Assembly (NCBI GenBank): GCA_021741925.1
Contig: JAIOWW010000063.1
Location: forward strand, 1-6,896
Reading direction: 5' to 3'
From: Pontimonas sp.
GTDB taxonomy: Bacteria; Actinomycetota; Actinomycetes; Actinomycetales; Microbacteriaceae
DNA length: 6,896 nucleotides
The position numbers and the translations under genes were made by a program. The notes under the pieces were generated by a model. It was not told the DNA's origin and ran no database searches. It saw only the letters and a program-made list of their open reading frames with translations. Below, one piece after another: positions 1 through 5,918 of the stretch (the first letter of the stretch is position 1; every line of letters starts with the position of its first letter).

Positions 1-556
1 CGAACACCCGATACCCCGCGTCACGCGAGTCGAGGTTGAGAGAAGAACCCGGGTCAGTGACGATGATGATGTGGTCAATCGGGTCAAGACCCTGGTTCTG
101 CAGCGCCGCTTCAAATGCTCGTTTCTGGGAGTCGGTCTCAACCGTTCCTCCCGACTTTGAGGACACCACGACAACAGTCCGTGACAGGTCGCGAGCCAAC
201 TCGGGCGCGATTTCGTCGGGATGAGTTGAATCAATGACTACTAAGGGGAGAGCAGCCGAGGCTGCCATCACCTCGGGGCCCAATGATGAGCCTCCCATCC
301 CACACAGCACGACTCGGTCAATACCCCGATTCCCAAGCTCTTCGCGTAGCGCCATAACCTCTCGAGCAAGGGGTAACCAGTTAGCGGGGGCAGCAGTCCA
401 ACCGAGGCGAATGGACGCCTCAGCTTCGGCGTCGGGACCCCACAGCGTAGCGTCTCGCTCTGCCAGAGCGGCTATGAATCCCGTTTCCGCTAGTAACTGC
501 CTGCGTTCAAGGGTTGCTTCTTCGAGAGAATCCCGAAGTGTGAGGGTGAGAGTCAC
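1..556 (-). CDS. pgi: Glucose-6-phosphate isomerase (N-terminal part, cut by window edge)
   Basis: The enzyme interconverts glucose 6-phosphate and fructose 6-phosphate in the cytoplasm, linking glycolysis to the pentose phosphate pathway. The 185 codons visible include two SIS-domain sugar-phosphate motifs: GMGGSSLGPEV at residues 86-96 and VVSSKSGGTVET at about 130-141, with IIIVTDPGSSL near 163-173. These resemble the isomerase half of known bifunctional transaldolase/phosphoglucose isomerase proteins and stand-alone actinobacterial Pgi. I chose a GTG start at 556-554 because it overlaps the tal stop as GTGA, which fits translational coupling. No clear ribosome binding site precedes it, and the next in-frame ATG is at codon 68, too close to the conserved motif. 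The gene is third in the tkt-tal-pgi operon. In related actinobacteria zwf, opcA and pgl often follow, but that part lies outside the window. The C-terminus is missing, so catalytic residues further along cannot be checked. Confidence 0.93.
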   Translation of the reverse strand, partial: MTLTLTLRDSLEEATLERRQLLAETGFIAALAERDATLWGPDAEAEASIRLGWTAAPANWLPLAREVMALREELGNRGIDRVVLCGMGGSSLGPEVMAASAALPLVVIDSTHPDEIAPELARDLSRTVVVVSSKSGGTVETDSQKRAFEAALQNQGLDPIDHIIIVTDPGSSLNLDSRDAGYRVF

Positions 557-1662
557 TGGGACTTACCCATGGCTGAGGCCACGGTGTCCAGAAGTTCTCG
601 CCACGACTGAACAAACTTCTCCACCCCATCAGCCTCAAGGTGATCAGTGATATCGGAGAGAGAAATCCCCAATTCTTGCAGGACGCTCATGGTTTCTCGA
701 GCAGCATCGGAGTGCCCAGTGACGCGATCACCTTCGACCACGCCTTCAGATTCGAGCGCAAGGAGAGTCTTCTCCGGCATGGTGTTGACCACGTCGAACA
801 CGGCAAGTTCGGTGACGTAGTAAGCCGGTGGCAATGCGGGGTCTTTGACACCGGTAGACGCCCACAGTGGCCTTTGCCGGCGCATGCCCTTCGCAATCAG
901 TGCGTGCACCCGATCGCTGGAATGTTCGACTCTGAATAACTCATACGCCAATCGGGCATTTGCCACGGCCGCTTGCGAGCGAACTGCTGCGGCGGCTTCT
1001 CCGCCATCTGCATCGAGCAGCGCATCAACGGCACTGTCGACACGGGAGACAAAGAATGATGCGACCGAGCGAATCGTCGAAATATCAATCCCGCTACTCA
1101 GAGCCTTTTCGATGCCCGCAAAGTATGCCTCGATGACCTCTGCGTAGCGCTCGAGACTGAAAATAAGAGTGACGTTGACTGAAATCCCAGTGCCAATGAC
1201 CTCTGTAATTGCGGGGAGTCCCGCTTTGGTTGCAGGAATCTTGATCATCAGGTTGGGTCGGTCGACACGCGCCCAGAGTTCTTTAGCCTGAGCAATCGTG
1301 CCCGAGGTGTCGTGGGCGAGCAACGGCGAGACTTCCAGGGATACACGTCCATCCTGTCCAGAAGTGGAGTCAAACACGGGGCGAAGAACGTCGCATGCCC
1401 CCTGGATATCGGCGATCATGACCTCAAAAACGGCTTCTTCTGGGGATGCGCCAGCTCGAGCCATTCGGGCCAGGTCCGTTGCATAGGAATCACTGCCAGA
1501 GACGGCTCCAGCGAAAATGGTGGGATTACTGGTCACCCCCACGACGTGGTGGTTTTGCATCAGATTTTTCAGCGACCCTGATGTCAGCCGATCCTTCGAC
1601 AAATCATCAAGCCAAATGCTGACTCCCACTTCGCTGAGGCAGGCACTGGGTGACAGTGTCAT
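553..1662 (-). CDS. tal: Transaldolase
   Basis: Transaldolase moves a dihydroxyacetone unit between sugar phosphates (sedoheptulose 7-phosphate plus glyceraldehyde 3-phosphate to erythrose 4-phosphate plus fructose 6-phosphate) through a Schiff base on a lysine. The 369-residue product has the family blocks in order: SIWLDDLSKDRL at about 15-26 (conserved Asp), GVTSNPTIF at 42-50, and RPNLMIKIPAT at 135-145, where Lys141 is the expected Schiff-base lysine. The length of about 370 residues fits the long actinobacterial class rather than the shorter enterobacterial TalB. An in-frame ATG 16 codons upstream (1710) lies inside tkt and is rejected. The ATG at 1662 follows a GAAGGGA ribosome binding site within the last codons of tkt. 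It starts 4 bases after the tkt stop, and its own stop overlaps the pgi start by 4 bases. This packing indicates one transcript and coupled translation. Confidence 0.97.
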   Translation of the reverse strand: MTLSPSACLSEVGVSIWLDDLSKDRLTSGSLKNLMQNHHVVGVTSNPTIFAGAVSGSDSYATDLARMARAGASPEEAVFEVMIADIQGACDVLRPVFDSTSGQDGRVSLEVSPLLAHDTSGTIAQAKELWARVDRPNLMIKIPATKAGLPAITEVIGTGISVNVTLIFSLERYAEVIEAYFAGIEKALSSGIDISTIRSVASFFVSRVDSAVDALLDADGGEAAAAVRSQAAVANARLAYELFRVEHSSDRVHALIAKGMRRQRPLWASTGVKDPALPPAYYVTELAVFDVVNTMPEKTLLALESEGVVEGDRVTGHSDAARETMSVLQELGISLSDITDHLEADGVEKFVQSWRELLDTVASAMGKSQ

Positions 1663-1666
1663 GAAT

Positions 1667-3757
1667 CTACTTCCCTTCGAGAGCACGCGACTCGTGCGCT
1701 GCGGACACAACGGCCTGGGATGTCAGACCGAACTCCTCATAGAGCTTCTGATAATCCGCTGACGCACCAAAATGCTCGAGGGAGACAGTCCGACCCGCAT
1801 CGCCCACGAAGCGGTGCCAACACTGTGCGACTCCGGCTTCAATCGAAACCCTCGCCCGCACTGATGGTGGCAGCACGCTGTCTCGATAGGCCTGATCCTG
1901 TTCGTCAAACCACTCCACGCAGGGCATAGAAACAACTCGGGTGCCAATCCCCTCCGCCTGGAGGGTGTCACGAGCGCTCAGCGCAATCGAGACCTCAGAA
2001 CCAGTGGCAATCAGAATCACCGAGAGCTCACCCTCCGCTTCGGCCAACACATAGCCACCTCGGGCGGTGTGACGCGCGTGAGCCAGGGTAGACCCCGTTG
2101 CTTCGCCGTCTCCACGGCTCAATACCGGGATTCCCTGACGGGTCAAGGCAATACCTGACGGGTTATGTTGCCGTTCAATCATGGTTTTCCACGCGTACGC
2201 GGTTTCGTGGGCGTCTGCCGGTCGCACAATGTCTAGACCGGGGATTGCTCGCAATGTTGCCAGCTGTTCCACGGGTTGGTGGGTGGGACCATCCTCACCC
2301 AGACCAATGGAGTCGTGCGTCCATACGTACATCACAGGCACACGCATCAAGGCAGCAAGGCGAACGGCTGGACGCATGTAGTCGCTAAAAATGAGGAAGG
2401 TGCCACCAAAGGGGCGGGTCGGGCCGTGCAACGCAATTCCATTCAGTACCGCGCCCATTGCGTGCTCTCGAATTCCAAAGTGCAAGACCGAACCATACGG
2501 ATCGGCTGACCATTCCTTGGTTGATCGACGGCTCGGGGCAAAAGAGGGCCGACCCTTGATGGTCGTGAGGTTCGAATCTGCAAGGTCAGCCGACCCTCCC
2601 CAGAGTTCGGGAAGAGCCGCTGCAAGGGCGTTGAGGACCTGCCCGGACGCGGCCCTGGTCGCCAACGTCTCGACACCCTCGAAATCCGGCAGCAACCTTT
2701 CGAGTTCGGGCAAAACGCCAGCGAGAAGGCGATCGAGGAGCGCCTTTCGCTCGGGATTCTTGTTACTCCACGCCACGAACTTCTCGTCCCAGGTTTGACG
2801 CTGCACCTTTGCCTTCTCGCGCAACCCGCGGGTGTGCTCAAGAACGTGCGGGGGAACGACGAAGCTAGCGTCGGGATCCATTCCCACTTCCGCTTTGAGT
2901 GCTCTGAGTTCATCAGCCCCCAGTGCAGATCCGTGGATTTTTCCGGTGTTCTGTTTGGTAGGGGATGGCCACCCAATGATGGTTTTCATCACAATCAATG
3001 ACGGTCGCCCTGTCTCGGCCTTTGCTGCGGTGATAGCCGCGAGGAGGGAGTCAACATCCTCGGTGTAGGCATCTGCCGGACCAAAATCGACGGTCTGGAC
3101 ATGCCATCCGTAGGCCTCGTAGCGCTGAGCGACGTCTTCGCTGAACGCAATGTCAACGTCGTCTTCAATGGAAATCTTGTTGGCGTCATAGAGGACAACT
3201 AGATTTCCCAGCTCTTGATGCCCCGCCAGCGACGCCGCCTCCGCAGAAACACCTTCCTGCAGGTCACCATCACCGGCAATAACGAACACATGGTGATCGA
3301 AAGGGGACTCTCCAGGCGCCGTGTCAGGGTCAAACAGTCCACGCTCAAAGCGGGCCGCATAAGCAAATCCCGTGGCCGACGCAATTCCTTGACCCAGGGG
3401 GCCAGTCGTGATCTCGACGTGGTCGGTGTGGCCGTACTCCGGGTGGCCCGGCGTGAGTGACCCCCACGTGCGGAGAGCTTTGAGGTCGTCAAGCTCGAGA
3501 CCCATCCCTCCCAGGAAAAGTTGCACATACTGTGTCAGCGACGAGTGCCCCGCGGACAGGATGAAGCGGTCGCGTCCAATCCAATTGGGGTCAGCCGGGT
3601 CAACTTTCATGACGTTCTGGTACAGCAGGTACGCAACCGGTGCGAGGCTGATGGCGGTCCCGGGATGTCCATGACCGGCCTTCTCCACCGCGTCGGCGGC
3701 CAAGACTCTGGCGATATTTACTGCTTCTCTATCAACTTCGCTGAAAACTGATCCCAT
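1667..3757 (-). CDS. tkt: Transketolase
   Basis: Transketolase is a thiamine diphosphate and Mg-dependent cytoplasmic enzyme that moves two-carbon ketol units between sugar phosphates. Residues are counted here from the ATG at 3757. The N-terminal domain shows GHGHPG at about 28-33, SAGHSS near 68-73, TTGPLGQG near 117-124, and the cofactor motif AGDGDLQEG (about 161-169) followed by DANK near 191-194. The pyrimidine domain carries FGIREHAMG, whose Glu (about 431) should be the catalytic proton relay, and HDSIGLGEDGPTHQP near 481-495. The length of 696 aa is normal for the family. An alternative ATG at 3781 would add 8 residues (MSKGWPSH). I prefer 3757 because an AAAGGA lies 12 bases ahead of it and nothing resembling a ribosome binding site precedes 3781; the protein then starts about ten residues before the conserved AVNIARVLAADAVEK block, as is usual. 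It is first gene of the tkt-tal-pgi operon and divergent from ctaB. Confidence 0.97.
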   Translation of the reverse strand: MGSVFSEVDREAVNIARVLAADAVEKAGHGHPGTAISLAPVAYLLYQNVMKVDPADPNWIGRDRFILSAGHSSLTQYVQLFLGGMGLELDDLKALRTWGSLTPGHPEYGHTDHVEITTGPLGQGIASATGFAYAARFERGLFDPDTAPGESPFDHHVFVIAGDGDLQEGVSAEAASLAGHQELGNLVVLYDANKISIEDDVDIAFSEDVAQRYEAYGWHVQTVDFGPADAYTEDVDSLLAAITAAKAETGRPSLIVMKTIIGWPSPTKQNTGKIHGSALGADELRALKAEVGMDPDASFVVPPHVLEHTRGLREKAKVQRQTWDEKFVAWSNKNPERKALLDRLLAGVLPELERLLPDFEGVETLATRAASGQVLNALAAALPELWGGSADLADSNLTTIKGRPSFAPSRRSTKEWSADPYGSVLHFGIREHAMGAVLNGIALHGPTRPFGGTFLIFSDYMRPAVRLAALMRVPVMYVWTHDSIGLGEDGPTHQPVEQLATLRAIPGLDIVRPADAHETAYAWKTMIERQHNPSGIALTRQGIPVLSRGDGEATGSTLAHARHTARGGYVLAEAEGELSVILIATGSEVSIALSARDTLQAEGIGTRVVSMPCVEWFDEQDQAYRDSVLPPSVRARVSIEAGVAQCWHRFVGDAGRTVSLEHFGASADYQKLYEEFGLTSQAVVSAAHESRALEGK
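1672..1678 (-). promoter_or_regulatory. Ribosome binding site of tal, inside the end of tkt
   Basis: GAAGGGA on the minus strand lies 9 bases before the tal ATG and forms part of the last tkt codons. It decides the tal start at 1662 over the longer in-frame ATG at 1710. Confidence 0.7.
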
Positions 3758-3820
3758 GTGGGAGGGCCATCCTTTGGACATTGCGCTATCTGGGGCACCG
3801 ATCGAGGCCCGTCAGCATCA

Positions 3821-3826
3821 AGTATA
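3821..3826 (-). promoter_or_regulatory. Candidate -10 element for the tkt operon
   Basis: On the minus strand the hexamer TATACT matches the sigma-70-type -10 consensus at five of six bases. A start of transcription about seven bases downstream would give tkt a leader of roughly 55 bases to the ATG at 3757. No good -35 hexamer lies 16-19 bases upstream, which is common in actinobacterial promoters but lowers the confidence. Confidence 0.4.
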
Positions 3827-3892
3827 ACGAGGGCCAATTCTGGGCTCGGGTCGTGACGCACTCAGCTCCCTGGAGGCTTTTCTCTCTAGACT

Positions 3893-3924
3893 GAGGAGGT
3901 CGCGTTAGCTAAAGGAACCTCTTC
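3893..3924. promoter_or_regulatory. Extended dyad in the ctaB leader (candidate operator or hairpin)
   Basis: The 32-bp element has a perfect 8-bp palindromic core TTAGCTAA (3905-3912). It is flanked at equal distance by GAGGAGGT (3893-3900) and ACCTCTTC (3917-3924), which are reverse complements at 7 of 8 positions. All parts share the same centre, 3908.5. The element lies just after a weak -10-like hexamer, covers the ctaB ribosome binding site and ends three bases before its ATG. It could be a repressor site or, in RNA, an 8-bp stem with a 16-base loop that displays the ribosome binding site. No binding protein can be named from the sequence. Confidence 0.4.
3911..3916 (+). promoter_or_regulatory. 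Ribosome binding site of ctaB
   Basis: AAAGGA lies 11 bases before the ctaB ATG, a rather long spacing. A stronger Shine-Dalgarno-like GAGGAGGT at 3893-3900 is too far upstream (27 bases) and has no start codon at a proper distance. Confidence 0.5.
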
Positions 3925-3927
3925 TCC

Positions 3928-4842
3928 ATGACCTCGTCTCTCGGTGCATCAGTGCGTCCGCGGAGTCCGTTTGGCGTTGTTCGGGCCTATATCGCTCTCA
4001 CAAAGCCTCGCGTTATTGAACTCTTACTGGTGACGACCGTCCCGGTCATGGTCCTAGCAGAGCGAGGAATACCGAACCTTTGGTTGGTTTTCGCCACGGT
4101 TATCGGAGGCGCACTCAGCGCTGGCAGTGCTAACGCATACAACATGTTCATTGACCGCGACATTGACGTCCACATGGGTCGCACCAGTGCGAGACCCCTA
4201 GTGACGGGCGAGATTTCGGGACGATCAGCTCTCATCTTCGCCTCCGTACTGGGACTGTCGTCGGTTGTCTGGCTGTGGGTCTTCACCACCCCACTCGCCG
4301 CTTCATTGTCTGTGGGGGCGATTCTTTTCTATGTCTTCGTGTACACGCTGTGGCTCAAAAGGCGGAGCGAACAAAACATCATCTGGGGTGGAATTGCCGG
4401 TTGCTTCCCGGTGTTGATCGGCTGGGCTGCGGTAACGGGGTCGTTGGACCTTGAGGCATGGATTCTGTTCTTGGTTGTGTTCTTGTGGACCCCACCCCAC
4501 TATTGGCCGCTCTCCATGAAATATCGCGAGGACTACGCGCGAGTCGATGTCCCCATGCTCGCCGTCGTGCGCGAAGCACCCATCGTCGGATTGCAAGTGA
4601 TTTTGTACGCGTGGGCGACCGTCGTGGCATCACTGCTCCTCATCCCGATAGCGCCGATGGGCGTGTTCTATACCCTGGTCGCTCTAGCCGCCGGAGGTTG
4701 GTTTCTCTTTGAGTCGCACCGGCTCTACCAGCGCTCGCTTCGTGGGGGAGATCTCACCCCGATGAAGGTCTTTCACTCGAGCATTAGCTATTTGACGCTG
4801 CTGTTTCTCGCGGTAGGGATTGACCCGCTCCTGCCGGTATAG
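3928..4842 (+). CDS. ctaB: Protoheme IX farnesyltransferase (heme O synthase)
   Basis: CtaB is a membrane prenyltransferase of the UbiA superfamily. It attaches a farnesyl group to heme B to make heme O, the precursor of heme A for cytochrome c oxidase. The 304-residue product has the family's features: LTKPRV at 24-29, the Asp-rich metal-diphosphate motif NMFIDRDID (Asn72, Asp76, Asp80), YTLWLKRRSEQNIIWGG at about 139-155, and the second conserved loop WTPPHYWPLSMKYREDY at 187-203. Around nine hydrophobic segments are visible, as expected. An in-frame stop at 3910-3912 excludes any earlier start. The gene stands alone on the plus strand, divergent from tkt, and its last 59 bp overlap the end of the convergent ctaA, which makes the next intermediate. 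No rho-independent terminator follows directly. Confidence 0.97.
   Translation: MTSSLGASVRPRSPFGVVRAYIALTKPRVIELLLVTTVPVMVLAERGIPNLWLVFATVIGGALSAGSANAYNMFIDRDIDVHMGRTSARPLVTGEISGRSALIFASVLGLSSVVWLWVFTTPLAASLSVGAILFYVFVYTLWLKRRSEQNIIWGGIAGCFPVLIGWAAVTGSLDLEAWILFLVVFLWTPPHYWPLSMKYREDYARVDVPMLAVVREAPIVGLQVILYAWATVVASLLLIPIAPMGVFYTLVALAAGGWFLFESHRLYQRSLRGGDLTPMKVFHSSISYLTLLFLAVGIDPLLPV
4784..4842. other. 59-bp tail-to-tail coding overlap of ctaB and ctaA
   Basis: The ctaB TAG is at 4840-4842 and the ctaA TAA, read on the minus strand, is at 4786-4784. The end of the last membrane segment of CtaB and the hydrophilic tail of CtaA are encoded on opposite strands of the same DNA. No non-coding space is left between the two convergent genes for a shared terminator. 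Confidence 0.9.
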
Positions 4843-5737
4843 ATGGTTCCCGTTGGGCCAACAACGCGGTCACCACACAGGCAACGACAACCGCTGCCAG
4901 GACCATGTGGATTCCGACGGCGACAACGGGGAGACCGTTGTTGGCCTGAAAGAGACCCACAGCAATCTGAAACATGGTCACCACCAGTGAGCCGGTTATC
5001 GCACGGCGAAAACGTTGCGAACCCACACCCTGGAACCAGGCGAGAGTGGTGAGCGTGACCATCAGACCCAGGACAACATAGGAAGGCCACGCGTGAAAAT
5101 GTTGGAGCAGCCACGAATCAAGACCGTTTCTGGCAGCGCCTGCGTCACCGGCGTGGGGACCAGACCCGGTCGTCATTATTCCCATGACGATGGACACTCC
5201 CAGCACTCCGAGAAGAACGCCAGATAGCGCGCGCACTGGCGCGGGGACTCCCCAATCGGCTCGCTTGCGCCCGGTGCGCACGCGGTAGAGGAGCAGCGCC
5301 GCTACTCCTACCAGCACAGCAGAGAGGAGATAGTGCAACCCCACCACGTAAGGGTTGAGGCCCATCAAGACCGTCACACCGCCGATAACGGCCTGTCCGG
5401 GGATTCCCAAACCAACACCGAGTGACAAGCGAAACAGCTCCGGACGTTCCCTGCGCATCCGGAGCACAAAAAGGAACATCGCCATGGCGATGACGATGAG
5501 CGCAAACGTCAAGAGCCGGTTGCCAAACTCGATGACCCCGTGGAAGCCCATCTCCGCAGTTGTCACGAAAGAATCCTCGGTGCATCGGGGCCAGGTAGGA
5601 CACCCCAACCCGGAGCCGGTCAGCCTGACCGCACCGCCAGTTCCGATGATCAAGATTTGGCTCACGAGAGAGGCCCAGGCGGCAACGCGTACACGACGGT
5701 CAATCGCGTTCGGAAGCCATTTCCACAGGGTTTTCAC
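4784..5737 (-). CDS. ctaA: Heme A synthase (COX15/CtaA family)
   Basis: CtaA oxidises the C8 methyl group of heme O to the formyl group of heme A in the membrane, supplying cytochrome c oxidase. The 317-residue protein has about eight hydrophobic segments and the family's heme-binding pattern: His66 with Glu70 (FHGVIEFGNR), His135 (VGLHYLLS), His213/His215 (LQHFHAWPSYV) and His277 (VGIHMVLA). A cysteine pair, Cys46 and Cys52, lies in the first outer loop (GSGLGCPTWPRCTED), as in Bacillus-type CtaA. The start is a GTG at 5737 with GAAGGGG seven bases ahead; no earlier in-frame ATG exists and the next Met is residue 63. The C-terminal tail, residues 300-317, is hydrophilic, has no known motif and lies entirely antisense to the last ctaB codons. 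The gene is convergent with ctaB and divergent from sufB. Confidence 0.96.
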   Translation of the reverse strand: MKTLWKWLPNAIDRRVRVAAWASLVSQILIIGTGGAVRLTGSGLGCPTWPRCTEDSFVTTAEMGFHGVIEFGNRLLTFALIVIAMAMFLFVLRMRRERPELFRLSLGVGLGIPGQAVIGGVTVLMGLNPYVVGLHYLLSAVLVGVAALLLYRVRTGRKRADWGVPAPVRALSGVLLGVLGVSIVMGIMTTGSGPHAGDAGAARNGLDSWLLQHFHAWPSYVVLGLMVTLTTLAWFQGVGSQRFRRAITGSLVVTMFQIAVGLFQANNGLPVVAVGIHMVLAAVVVACVVTALLAQREPSIPAGAGQSLPRETAASNS

Positions 5738-5744
5738 GGGCTCG

Positions 5745-5751
5745 CCCCTTC
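5745..5751 (-). promoter_or_regulatory. Ribosome binding site of ctaA
   Basis: GAAGGGG on the minus strand sits seven bases before the GTG at 5737 and supports that non-ATG start. Another GTG slightly upstream is out of frame. Confidence 0.7.
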
Positions 5752-5797
5752 ACGAGAGAGTATCAAACGGATACACTGGACACTCACACACAAGCGC

Positions 5798-5843
5798 TGG
5801 TGCTTATCTGGTGGGGTTACGGCACTGTAACGAAGTAGCACCA
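5798..5843. repeat. Nested inverted repeats upstream of sufB
   Basis: An outer perfect 7-bp inverted repeat pairs TGGTGCT (5798-5804) with AGCACCA (5837-5843). Inside it lies GTTAC (5816-5820), a 6-base spacer, and GTAAC (5827-5831). The inner dyad could be an operator, and the two together could fold as a two-part hairpin in a sufB leader RNA. The element ends about 75 bases before the sufB ATG. Function is inferred only from position and symmetry. Confidence 0.4.
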
Positions 5844-5904
5844 AGTCTACGTGGCTCAGCCTGATGAGCTCCTTGGAATACGAGACCCGCCCATCGCATA
5901 CAAG

Positions 5905-5910
5905 AGGAGG
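5905..5910 (+). promoter_or_regulatory. Ribosome binding site of sufB
   Basis: AGGAGG, a full consensus Shine-Dalgarno, lies eight bases before the ATG at 5919. It is the strongest well-placed ribosome binding site in the window and suggests high expression. Confidence 0.85.
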
Positions 5911-5918
5911 AAACGCGA

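Larger units (their letters stand above)
3758..3927. promoter_or_regulatory. Divergent regulatory region between tkt and ctaB
   Basis: This 170-bp gap must hold the promoters of the tkt-tal-pgi operon (leftward) and of ctaB (rightward). Besides the sites listed separately it has a weak rightward -10-like TAGACT at 3887-3892 without a recognisable -35 element. I see no small gene in it. Confidence 0.6.
5738..5918. promoter_or_regulatory. Divergent regulatory region between ctaA and sufB
   Basis: This 181-bp gap must contain the leftward promoter of ctaA and the rightward promoter of the suf operon. A TGTAAC at 5826-5831 is a possible rightward -10 element (4 of 6 matches), with only a poor -35. 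I could not settle on a ctaA promoter. No small gene with a convincing start is present, and no sufR lies here. Confidence 0.6.

Noticed and set aside
545..560. Programmed -1 frameshift making a Tal-Pgi fusion
   Set aside because: There is no slippery heptamer before the tal stop. The GTGA overlap is adequately explained by ordinary stop-start coupling.
234..650. A 138-codon open frame on the plus strand
   Set aside because: It is antisense to pgi and the end of tal, both strongly supported by motifs.
3864..3888. Small imperfect stem followed by TTTT before ctaB, resembling a terminator
   Set aside because: The stem is only about five pairs with a bulge and is not placed after any plus-strand gene. 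It is probably chance.
5145..5603. A 152-codon open frame on the minus strand
   Set aside because: It is an alternative frame of ctaA on the same strand, with a biased and unconvincing composition. The CtaA frame explains this DNA.
5355..5864. A 169-codon open frame on the plus strand
   Set aside because: It is almost wholly antisense to ctaA, whose heme-ligand histidines and cysteine pair are conserved. The predicted protein has no recognisable domain.
5873..5902. TTGGAA and CATACA as a sufB promoter pair
   Set aside because: The -10 matches poorly, and transcription would begin within the ribosome binding site at 5905-5910, destroying it.
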